From the NCBI GenBank assembly GCA_022560875.1, contig JADFSH010000002.1:1-64000 (forward strand): 64,000 bases of DNA. The letters are read 5' to 3'. This DNA comes from Planctomycetota bacterium. Lineage in GTDB: Bacteria; Planctomycetota; Phycisphaerae; Phycisphaerales; SM1A02. Under the pieces are notes generated by a model that worked only from the letters and a program-made list of their open reading frames with translations, made no database searches and was not told where the DNA came from. A program made the translations under genes and the position numbers. This document shows, one piece after another, positions 34,925 through 42,711 of this stretch. The stretch's first letter is position 1. Every line of letters starts with the position of its first letter.

Positions 34925-35937
34925 CCACGGTTACGCGACATAAAAGCGAGAAGATCGATCTTGCCATTCAGGAGCAACCGAGACGGGATCTCTCTGTCAT
35001 GGATCTCGCCGTCGTGATCGTGAACTGGAACACGTGCGACCTGCTGAGGGATTGTCTTCGCTCCGTCTACGCTTCTCTCGATGTTCTCGACGTAGAAATT
35101 CTGGTCGTTGACAATGCCTCGTCAGATGGCTCCGCCGCCATGGTTGAGAATGAATTTCCGGGGGTGCGGCTCATCACCAATCACGACAATCGCGGCTTCG
35201 CGGCCGCCAATAACCAGGCCATGAAACTGAGCAGTGGGCGTTACGTACTCCTGCTGAACCCGGACACCATCGTGGCTCCCGATACGCTGAACCGGATGAT
35301 TCGCTACGCAGATGAGAATCCTGACGCTGCCGTCATCGGCTGTCAGGTGTATGAGACCGAACACTGCATTCAGCAGACATGCTTTCGATACCCGGACCCC
35401 GTCAATACGCTTCTTATCGAAACGGGCCTGAGTCGCCTTTTTTCCGGTTCCCGACTTTTTGGCAGATCCTGGATGGGTGACTGGGATCGGAGAACCGAGC
35501 GCGAGGTCGATGTCGTCTCGGGCATGTTCATGCTCGTGAGATGCGAGGCGATCGAACAGGTCGGTTTCATGGACGAGGATTATTTCATCTATGCCGAGGA
35601 AGCCGACTGGTGCCATCGGTTTCGGCGGGCAGGGTGGAGATGTGTCTTCACTCCCGCAGCGCGGATCATCCATCGAGACGGAGGGGGCAAGAGCACCGAG
35701 CAGATGAGTGTGCGTATGTACGTGCAGATGCAAAAAAGCCTGCTCATGTTTCAGCGCAAGAATCTTGGTCGCATGGCATGGTTGATGAGTTGGCTGATCT
35801 ATGTGATTTCGACCTCATTGCGCACTGTGCTGTGGACTGGTTTGGGAGTCCTGCGAATCGGGACACGATCCGCCCACCGGCGGCAACAGGCCGCGGCCGC
35901 GCTTCGTTTTCATCTCACCGGGAGAGAGCCCGTCTGA
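34921..35937 (+). CDS. Glycosyltransferase family 2 (WbbL/rhamnosyltransferase-like)
   Basis: 338 residues of GT-A type. Residues 27-130 give LAVVIVNWNTCDLLRDCLRS, ILVVDNASSDGSAAMVE and NRGFAAANNQAM. YVLLLNPDTIV supplies the DxD-like metal site, and EVDVVSGMFMLVRCEAIEQVGFMDEDYFIYAEEADWCHRF is the acceptor/catalytic ED motif of WbbL-like transferases. A C-terminal hydrophobic pair may dock on the membrane. It overlaps the preceding methyltransferase (ATGA) and the next gene (TGATG). Confidence 0.93.
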   Translation: MTTVTRHKSEKIDLAIQEQPRRDLSVMDLAVVIVNWNTCDLLRDCLRSVYASLDVLDVEILVVDNASSDGSAAMVENEFPGVRLITNHDNRGFAAANNQAMKLSSGRYVLLLNPDTIVAPDTLNRMIRYADENPDAAVIGCQVYETEHCIQQTCFRYPDPVNTLLIETGLSRLFSGSRLFGRSWMGDWDRRTEREVDVVSGMFMLVRCEAIEQVGFMDEDYFIYAEEADWCHRFRRAGWRCVFTPAARIIHRDGGGKSTEQMSVRMYVQMQKSLLMFQRKNLGRMAWLMSWLIYVISTSLRTVLWTGLGVLRIGTRSAHRRQQAAAALRFHLTGREPV

Positions 35938-37181
35938 TGACAGTCGTTGAGACATCACAGCCGTCGGTAGTGAAAGTTCCCTTTACACCCACACTCGAAA
36001 TGTGCGTGTTTCGATCCTTTGACGACATTGATCTCACCTGTGAAGTGTGGGATGACTTTGTTCAGTCGGTGCAAAGCGATCTTTATTCCTCATACCACTG
36101 GTGCCGAACGTGGTGGGATCACTACGGCGCAGGTCGCGAGCTGCGTATCCTGGTTTTTCGATCAGGACACTCACTCGCCGGGATCATCCCGCTGCTGATA
36201 GATAATACCGGTTTCGGCCCGGGGAGGATTCGATTGGCCAAGCCCTTGGGGACGGACTCGACCACAGCCTTCTGGACTCCGGCCCTCAAGCTGGATCATG
36301 CCGATACCATCGTCGCCCGGACTATCGAGTACATCATTGACGAGGAACATTGCGATGCGATCAACTTCGGGCCGATGCCGGTTCGTAATCGAGTGATTGA
36401 TGCGTTGCGGCGGGCGGAGAGTAATCTGGCTGATCTGGCCGAAATAATCCGGGACGAACCGGGAATGTCACTGATTATGTTTCGTCTTCCTGCCGATTTT
36501 GACGGTTACCTGTCCGGCTTATCGAAGAAGCAACGGACGACGATTCTTCAGGAGATGCGCCGTCTCGAGCGCGATTGCGGGCTGGAGACGCGCGTGATCA
36601 AGAAGCCGGGAAAAATTGAAGCCGCATACGAAGCGTTCGTCGAACTGCATGGCCGGCAATGGCGGGCACAGGGCAAGCTGGGACATTTCGGCGACTGGCC
36701 CGGTGCGGAAATGTTCAATCTCGACCTTATTCAAAAGCTGGCCGGAGAGAATCGCGCCCGGATCATCGAGTTGCGGGCAGACGGTGAGCTTGTTTCATCG
36801 CAGATCGTGCTGAGGTTTGGCAATCAGGACCATTGGCGTCTTCCGGCACGATCGCCTGATTCATGCTGGGAAAAATACAGTCTCGGAAGAGTGGGACTGG
36901 CAAAGATCATCGAGATCGCCATCAACGATGATGTGAGATCTATCGAAGCGGGGACCGGGCATTACGAATACAAGATTCGCATGGGCGGAGAGGAGAACAC
37001 GCTGCATTCGATCATGTTCGTGGCTCGGAAGCGTCACTCGCAACGACGCGTGAAATGGTTTATCCGGGGGGCGGCGTTTCTTCATCGCTGGTACTACCGG
37101 ATCTGGTTCTGTCGGATCGCTCCCCGGATGCCCCGGATGCAGGGACCGCTCTGGAAAGTCTGGAGGCACAGCCGCCTATGA
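35937..37181 (+). CDS. CelD/BcsL-like GNAT acyltransferase (second of three)
   Basis: 414 residues from ATG 35937, whose first base is the last base of the previous stop (TGATG). The N-terminal half has YSSYHWCRTWWDHYGAGREL and LAGIIPLLI. The C-terminal half has YLSGLSKKQRTTILQEMRRLE, the family basic motif, then FVELHGRQWRAQGKLGHF and AGTGHYEYKIRMGGEE. These are hallmarks of the CelD/cellulose-biosynthesis acetyltransferase group common in exopolysaccharide loci. A basic, aromatic C-terminus (FLHRWYYRIWF) may associate with the membrane. The donor (acyl-CoA or aminoacyl-tRNA) is unknown. Confidence 0.87.
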   Translation: MTVVETSQPSVVKVPFTPTLEMCVFRSFDDIDLTCEVWDDFVQSVQSDLYSSYHWCRTWWDHYGAGRELRILVFRSGHSLAGIIPLLIDNTGFGPGRIRLAKPLGTDSTTAFWTPALKLDHADTIVARTIEYIIDEEHCDAINFGPMPVRNRVIDALRRAESNLADLAEIIRDEPGMSLIMFRLPADFDGYLSGLSKKQRTTILQEMRRLERDCGLETRVIKKPGKIEAAYEAFVELHGRQWRAQGKLGHFGDWPGAEMFNLDLIQKLAGENRARIIELRADGELVSSQIVLRFGNQDHWRLPARSPDSCWEKYSLGRVGLAKIIEIAINDDVRSIEAGTGHYEYKIRMGGEENTLHSIMFVARKRHSQRRVKWFIRGAAFLHRWYYRIWFCRIAPRMPRMQGPLWKVWRHSRL

Positions 37182-38443
37182 CGACCAGACGCGATCACTA
37201 TTGCGGGGGACCGGGCTGCGGGCTGGGAGCGATGTTGGCCGCGGGACTCCGTGCGCCGTCATTGCTTCCGAGTTGGCTTCAAACTCGAGGCGGGCAAGTG
37301 ATTCCCACCAACTCCGGACGCACGGCCATTGCCCTGATCGCCCAAATTTTTGAACTCGCCTCCGGCGATGAAGTTCTCGTCCCGTCGTACAACTGCGGCA
37401 CGGAAATAGACGCGATCATCTCGACCGGGGCGACGCCGGTGCCATACCGCATTACGCGCGAATTGAGCATTGACGAAGCGGATATCGAACTTCGCATCAC
37501 CTCCCGGACTCGGGCGGTGTATGTCACGCATTATTTCGGCAGATGTCATGACTTGGATAATCTTGCCGCCTTGTGTCGCCAGCGGGGGGTGAAGCTGATC
37601 GAGGATTGTGCGATTTCCTTATTCTCCGGGCTGCGATCCTGCGATGACAAAATGCAGGCGGATGCGGCCATCTTCAGTTTTCCGAAGTGGTTCGCGGTGC
37701 CGGATGGCGGAGCGTTGGTGTTGAAAGATGACCATCAGGGCGTCGAAACGATGCTCAAACCCCCGTCTTTGCCGCGGGTAGTGCGTCAATGCCTTCCCCT
37801 GCTGAAATCGGCGGCATTGCGTGGTCGTGTTTCCGGCCGAATCCTGAAACGCTCCGGGCGTAATCGCAAATATGATGACGCCACAAGTCTTCAGGTTCCG
37901 GCTCCATCCCGTCCGGATATGCCTCAACACTACTACTTTGATCATCATGTTCATCTGCATCGCATGTCGCGGATAACGAGAGGGTTGCTCAATCGTGTTC
38001 AAACAGGTCGTTTAATTGAGACCCGCCAGCATAACTGGGAGCAGCTACGGGTAGGCATAAGTGATATCCCCGCCATCCAGCCGCTCTTCAATACGCTCGG
38101 GGAAGATGAATGCCCGCTCGTGCTGCCCCTGATGGTGAATAACCGAAACCGGTGGCTAAGCGAGCTTCATACCCGACGAATCAACGCCATCGGTTGGTGG
38201 GCGGGTTATTACCGGGATCTGTCTTGGGATGAATTTCCGGAGTCATGCGCGCTGAAGGACCAGGTGCTGGCCTTGCCCGTGCATCAGGAACTTGGTGAGT
38301 TTGAAATTGAGCATATTGTCCGGTCGATTTGCGAAATCGCCTATTTCTGCGAGGAAGCACCGGCAAATGCCAACCGACTGGTCGATGTCAAGCCTTTGGT
38401 GAGTGAGTTTCCTCAGTCACAGAGGATGAGCGTCAGATCATGA
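37178..38443 (+). CDS. DegT/DnrJ/EryC1/StrS aminotransferase-like protein (second copy)
   Basis: 421 residues from ATG 37178, overlapping the previous stop (ATGA). VIPTNSGRTAIALIAQIF, GDEVLVPSYNCGTEIDAI, RAVYVTHYFGRCHDLDNL and LIEDCAISLFSG are family blocks. The PLP lysine is probably the one in FSFPKWFAVPDGGAL. It is more distant from the consensus than the 19544 copy. The variant VPSYNCGTE segment and FPKW lysine context belong to a subgroup often found with CelD-like proteins. It would aminate a different keto sugar or act in a related PLP reaction. Confidence 0.87.
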   Translation: MTTRRDHYCGGPGCGLGAMLAAGLRAPSLLPSWLQTRGGQVIPTNSGRTAIALIAQIFELASGDEVLVPSYNCGTEIDAIISTGATPVPYRITRELSIDEADIELRITSRTRAVYVTHYFGRCHDLDNLAALCRQRGVKLIEDCAISLFSGLRSCDDKMQADAAIFSFPKWFAVPDGGALVLKDDHQGVETMLKPPSLPRVVRQCLPLLKSAALRGRVSGRILKRSGRNRKYDDATSLQVPAPSRPDMPQHYYFDHHVHLHRMSRITRGLLNRVQTGRLIETRQHNWEQLRVGISDIPAIQPLFNTLGEDECPLVLPLMVNNRNRWLSELHTRRINAIGWWAGYYRDLSWDEFPESCALKDQVLALPVHQELGEFEIEHIVRSICEIAYFCEEAPANANRLVDVKPLVSEFPQSQRMSVRS

Positions 38444-39186
38444 ACATCATCATTTCAAGACCATTTCGTTACCGGCTTCGCAGCCTCATCTACCACACGC
38501 CGCTCCGGACGCTGTTTGCGAAACTGCGTCAGGCTCTGCGACAACCGCCTGCACATGAGGATTCCGGCTGGTGGGATAACGCGTTGAAGTCTGAAAAATC
38601 ATCCTATCTGGGGGAGGCGGCGAGCATTGGGTTGCGCGAGGCCATCATTGGGGAACTCCTCTGCCAGTTCCAGATCACCCCCCGAGCCATTCTCGACATG
38701 GGGTGCGGCGGGGGAACACTCTGTCGCTCACTCGCTCAATTCAAGCCGGAAACCTACACCGGAGTTGATATCAGCCGTTACGCCATTGAGCGGAATATCA
38801 GCACTGACGCCAACGGGAAGAACGGGCATGGGATGGCTATCTCCTTTGTCGAATCGAGCCTGCAAACGTATGCCCCTCCCAACGGGGTGGTCTTTGATGT
38901 CATCGCGTTCAATGAAGTGCTTTACTACCTGGACGTTCATGAAGCGTGTCAACAAGTCAAGCGCTATTGCCAGCATCTCGATCACAATGGGGTGATAGCC
39001 GTCACCATGAAAGATGATCCCAAGTCTCATGCGATCTTTCGCAAGCTGACACGGGAATTCGACTGGGTGGGCGGCACGCTGTTTCAGGAATGCGGCAGCC
39101 AGCCGCATTTCCGTATCAAGATGAATGAAAAATCGCCGGCCTATGTCATCGGTCTCCTTCGCCCAAAGAGTTTGCTTCAGTCATGA
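38440..39186 (+). CDS. Class I SAM-dependent methyltransferase
   Basis: 248 residues. Motif I is AILDMGCGGGTLCRSLAQF, followed by YTGVDISRYAIE and FDVIAFNEVLYYLDVHEACQ. The late NGVIAVTMKDD strand fits. The N-terminal 55 residues are basic and poorly conserved. It is the fifth methyltransferase in the locus. ATGA overlaps at both ends couple it to the aminotransferase and deacetylase. Confidence 0.88.
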   Translation: MNIIISRPFRYRLRSLIYHTPLRTLFAKLRQALRQPPAHEDSGWWDNALKSEKSSYLGEAASIGLREAIIGELLCQFQITPRAILDMGCGGGTLCRSLAQFKPETYTGVDISRYAIERNISTDANGKNGHGMAISFVESSLQTYAPPNGVVFDVIAFNEVLYYLDVHEACQQVKRYCQHLDHNGVIAVTMKDDPKSHAIFRKLTREFDWVGGTLFQECGSQPHFRIKMNEKSPAYVIGLLRPKSLLQS

Positions 39187-40034
39187 GTCCTTACGGAAAA
39201 CAAGGATTCATCGTGCAGCTCGTGTACCTTCTCCTTGCGATCGTCTGGTGGGCGGGTACGGGATTCGGTTTTGCCTTGCGACGACGGGTGGTGGTCCTGT
39301 GCTATCACAACGTGAGAGACAATCAGCGTGAGCGATTTGGTCGGCAGATGCGTCACATCGCAGATCGGGCCAGACGCTTGACGACGTGCGAGACTGTCGG
39401 GTGGTTGGGGCGGCCGCAGATGGTTGTAACGTTCGATGACGCCTTTGCCGGGCTCCTCCTGAACGCACTTCCCGTGACCCGCGACTTGGAAATTCCCATC
39501 ACTATCTTTGCGGTGACGGAGAATCTCGGCGGAGTACCGAAATGGCCCATGCCCGAAGACCATCGTGACCGAGACGAACGCACCATGACAGATCTCGAGT
39601 TGCAAACCGTTGACAAGGATTCACGGTGTCGAGTGGAATCACACACCGCGACCCACGCAAATCTGGCCGGGATATCAAAGCAATGTGTCCGCGAAGAATT
39701 CGTTAGGTCCCGACTCAGACTCGAAAAGATTCTTGGTCGTGATGTGACCATGCTCGCCTTTCCTTTTGGCGCATACGGGGATGATATTATTCGAGAAGCG
39801 CGTGCGGCGGGTTACACGGACCTGTTTACACTCCAGCCGACCCTCGGGCGAACTTCGGAATCCAATCCGTTGCAGGGGCGATTCCCGGCTGATCCGGACA
39901 TGTGGCCGGCGGAGTTTTATCTGACAACTGCGGGGGCGTATGCCTGGCTCGGACCCTGGCGACGGCTGCTCGCCCGGCTGCGAAAGTCTTTTCTGGTTCA
40001 CTCAAAGCCTGCCCAGGCTCCGAAGACAACATGA
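39183..40034 (+). CDS. Membrane-anchored polysaccharide deacetylase (NodB family)
   Basis: 283 residues with one N-terminal transmembrane segment (VQLVYLLLAIVWWAGTGFGF). The NodB catalytic motifs are present: MVVTFDDAFAGLL with the Asp pair, ESHTATHANL with the HxxxH zinc ligands, and LAFPFGAYGDDIIREARAAGYT as motifs 3 and 4. It removes acetyl groups from N-acetyl amino sugars, presumably on the polymer or lipid-linked unit. This exposes free amines that could be re-acylated by the FemAB-like enzymes. Both ends overlap neighbours by ATGA. Confidence 0.9.
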   Translation: MSPYGKQGFIVQLVYLLLAIVWWAGTGFGFALRRRVVVLCYHNVRDNQRERFGRQMRHIADRARRLTTCETVGWLGRPQMVVTFDDAFAGLLLNALPVTRDLEIPITIFAVTENLGGVPKWPMPEDHRDRDERTMTDLELQTVDKDSRCRVESHTATHANLAGISKQCVREEFVRSRLRLEKILGRDVTMLAFPFGAYGDDIIREARAAGYTDLFTLQPTLGRTSESNPLQGRFPADPDMWPAEFYLTTAGAYAWLGPWRRLLARLRKSFLVHSKPAQAPKTT

Positions 40035-41110
40035 CCTCTACCGACCTCGAAAACGTGAGACTCATCGATCGTACAGAGTGGGACCAGCGTGCCGGGTCGT
40101 TTGCCGATTACAATTATCGCCAACTCTGGCCCTTTGGCGAGGCATCCGCCCGTCGTATCGGGGCATCGTGTGAGCACCTGGTGATTGAAACCCGGGAAGG
40201 AGTGATCGGGCTTGTGGATGTGCGTATCAAACGCCTGCCGGTCACCGGAGGCATCGCTTATATCACCGGCGGCCCGATTGTGCGTCAAATGGATGCTCCC
40301 CTTTCGCCCGAAGAGGCCCTCCGGATTTCCCTGCAAGCTCTGAGACGGGAGTATGTGGAAAAACGCGGACTCATCCTTCGGATCGCGCCGGCGGCCGGGG
40401 GCGACAATTGGCAGGCGGCGCAGGAGCGAGCATTTGAGTCAGTGGGATTCACAACCAGCGATGCGATGCGAAAATACCGTACCGTTCTTCTCGATCTGGA
40501 TTGTCCCGCTTCTGTAATCCGTGCCGGTTTCTCGCAGAAGTGGCGTAACTGCCTGAACGCTTCGGAGCGATCGGGGCTCATGATCGAGATGGAGATCGGG
40601 ACGGGCTTGTTTCAGGAGTTCGGACGCCTTTTTGCCGAGACCCGTAAGCGTAAGGAATTCTCAGTCGATCTCGATGCGGTGTTCTATGAGGCCCTGCAGT
40701 CCGATCTGGTTGGGAGGGATCAATTTGTACTCACTATCGCCAGACTCAACGGCGAGCCGGTAGCGGGCCATGTAGCGAGTCTGCTGGGGGATACGTGCGT
40801 ATATCTCCTCGGGGCCTCCAATGCTGAGGGGCGAGGGGCCAAGGCGTCGTATCTCTTGCAATGGAAGGTCATTGAGGAGGCGCGGCAACGGGGTTGCATT
40901 CACTTTGATCTAGGAGGCATCGATGTAAAGGCGAACCCGGGGGTCGCGCGATTCAAACTGCGGATGGGGGGCTCGGTCGTGCAGGCGTCGGGGCCATACG
41001 AACTTCCACCCCGAGGACTCAATCGCATCCTGACGCTGAGCGCGGAAAAATTGTACGGTTTCGTACGCGGCAATCGCACCCGCGCAAAAATTGCGGCCTG
41101 CGAAAAGTGA
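40031..41110 (+). CDS. FemAB-like aminoacyl/acyltransferase (third of three)
   Basis: 359 residues from ATG 40031. NYRQLWPFGEASARRIG, IAYITGGPIVR, GFSQKWRNCLNASERSGLMIE, EPVAGHVASLLGDTCVYLLGASNAEGRGAKASYLLQW and HFDLGGIDVKANPGVARFKLRMGG align with the FemAB/peptidoglycan-bridge family better than with CelD. Transfer of an amino acid to an amine on the glycan is the likely role. It directly follows the deacetylase gene (ATGA overlap), which would generate such amines. This is the last gene of the tightly overlapping block; a 154-base gap follows. Confidence 0.87.
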   Translation: MTSTDLENVRLIDRTEWDQRAGSFADYNYRQLWPFGEASARRIGASCEHLVIETREGVIGLVDVRIKRLPVTGGIAYITGGPIVRQMDAPLSPEEALRISLQALRREYVEKRGLILRIAPAAGGDNWQAAQERAFESVGFTTSDAMRKYRTVLLDLDCPASVIRAGFSQKWRNCLNASERSGLMIEMEIGTGLFQEFGRLFAETRKRKEFSVDLDAVFYEALQSDLVGRDQFVLTIARLNGEPVAGHVASLLGDTCVYLLGASNAEGRGAKASYLLQWKVIEEARQRGCIHFDLGGIDVKANPGVARFKLRMGGSVVQASGPYELPPRGLNRILTLSAEKLYGFVRGNRTRAKIAACEK

Positions 41111-41264
41111 GCCCTCGGAAACGCCTGATGAACTCTGATCAGTCACATGATTCCGAAGACGCGATGAAGCGGTCAATTCGACCAGCCGATAGACACCATG
41201 TCGTGTGATTTCTAGTCAGTCGGCCGCGCAAAAATGGCCTTGAGCGTCATTTCGGGAAGGATGA

Positions 41265-42671
41265 ATGGACGTGAACGTGTCTGGAAAATCGTCGCCGACA
41301 GATTTCATGCAAGGCAATGTTCCATCGTCGGAGAGCGCTGACCCAGTCGCGTCCGCCGACACCACGAATTTCACTCCCGATCTTCACCTGACCGACCGGG
41401 CGCACCGCGGGCATATCGTCATTCTGGTTGAGAATCTTCCCGTGCCCTTCGATCGAAGGGTGTGGTTGGAGTCTCTCGCGTTGAAAGAGGCGGGATACCG
41501 GGTAAGTGTCGTTTCACCCTGTCCCCCCGATGATGCGGAGCCGAATCGGGTTATAGAAGGGGTGCGTGTCTATCGGTATCCCATGCCCTCGCCAAGCCGG
41601 GGCCATTTGAGCTTTGTTCGTGAGTTTGCCTATTGCTACTGGCAGACGCGGCGTATCGTCAAACGCATATGGCGGAACGATCCCTTCGATGTCATTCACT
41701 CCTGCAATCCGCCGGATATGTTCTGGGCGCTCGCCCGCCCCTACAAGAAAAAAGGCGTGCGGTTTGTCTTCGATCATCATGATGTCTGCCCGGAACTGTA
41801 TCTCTCGAAATTCGGCAAACGCGATGTTTTCTACCGGGGGCTCTGTTGGCTGGAAAAGAGGCAATTTGCGGAAGCTGACGTGGTGATTGCGACCAATGAA
41901 AGCTATCGGAGAATCGCCATCGACCGAGGCGGGAAGCATCCGCGTGATGTGACCGTGGTCCGCAGTGGGCCGCAGTTGTCCCGTTTTCAGCGGTTGCGAA
42001 AAGAGCTGGTGCTGAAGCAGGGGCGGAAGCATCTGTGCGTGTACCTGGGGGTCATGGGCAAACAGGATGGCGTTGATTATGCGCTGCGGGCAATTCGCAA
42101 CGCCATCAACAACGGTCTTCAGGATACGCTGTTCGCCTTCATCGGCGATGGGGATCATTACGAGGAAGTCATCAAGCTGTCTTGTCAGCTTAGTCTTCAG
42201 GAGCACGTGATCTTCACCGGCCGCATCTCTGACGAAGTCTTATGCAGCTATCTTTCCACTGCCGATCTTGCCCTCGCCCCGGATCCGAAAAACCCGCTCA
42301 ATGACATCAGCACCATGAACAAGGTTGTTGAATACATGTCCATGAGCCTTCCCATCATCAGCTTTGATCTCAAGGAAACCAGATTCAGTGCCGGTGATGC
42401 GGCGGTGTATATCCCCGATAACGACGTGCTGCGTATGGGACACGCCATTATCGAGATTCTTAAGGATCCGATCCGACGCGAGATCATGGGCTTGGTCGGC
42501 AGAAAACGGGTTGAATCAATGCTGTCCTGGGACCACAGCCGTGAATGCCTGATCAGGCTCTACGATCAACTGCTCGAAAACAAGATACAGGAGGAGAGCT
42601 TCGACCTGCGCTTGCTGAGTGAACAGGCACTCGCGGCCACGTATGAGCCTCCTCTTCGACGCGCGGCATAA
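41265..42671 (+). CDS. Glycosyltransferase family 4
   Basis: 468 residues, with a disordered 45-residue N-terminus rich in Ser/Asp. The GT4 domain starts at IVILVENLPVPFDRRVWLESLALKEAGY and continues with FDVIHSCNPPDMFWAL, VRFVFDHHDVCPELYL and the donor-domain KHLCVYLGVMGKQDGVDYALRAI, then APDPKNPLNDISTMNKVVEYMSMSLPIISFDLKETR, which carries the acidic catalytic region. Similar proteins sit in many exopolysaccharide loci. GGAAGG lies a few bases before ATG 41265. It ends in LRRAA although no gene overlaps. Confidence 0.92.
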   Translation: MDVNVSGKSSPTDFMQGNVPSSESADPVASADTTNFTPDLHLTDRAHRGHIVILVENLPVPFDRRVWLESLALKEAGYRVSVVSPCPPDDAEPNRVIEGVRVYRYPMPSPSRGHLSFVREFAYCYWQTRRIVKRIWRNDPFDVIHSCNPPDMFWALARPYKKKGVRFVFDHHDVCPELYLSKFGKRDVFYRGLCWLEKRQFAEADVVIATNESYRRIAIDRGGKHPRDVTVVRSGPQLSRFQRLRKELVLKQGRKHLCVYLGVMGKQDGVDYALRAIRNAINNGLQDTLFAFIGDGDHYEEVIKLSCQLSLQEHVIFTGRISDEVLCSYLSTADLALAPDPKNPLNDISTMNKVVEYMSMSLPIISFDLKETRFSAGDAAVYIPDNDVLRMGHAIIEILKDPIRREIMGLVGRKRVESMLSWDHSRECLIRLYDQLLENKIQEESFDLRLLSEQALAATYEPPLRRAA

Positions 42672-42711
42672 ACGCAGACGTCAGGCCGCGTGTGCGTGAT
42701 GAAGTGGTTGC

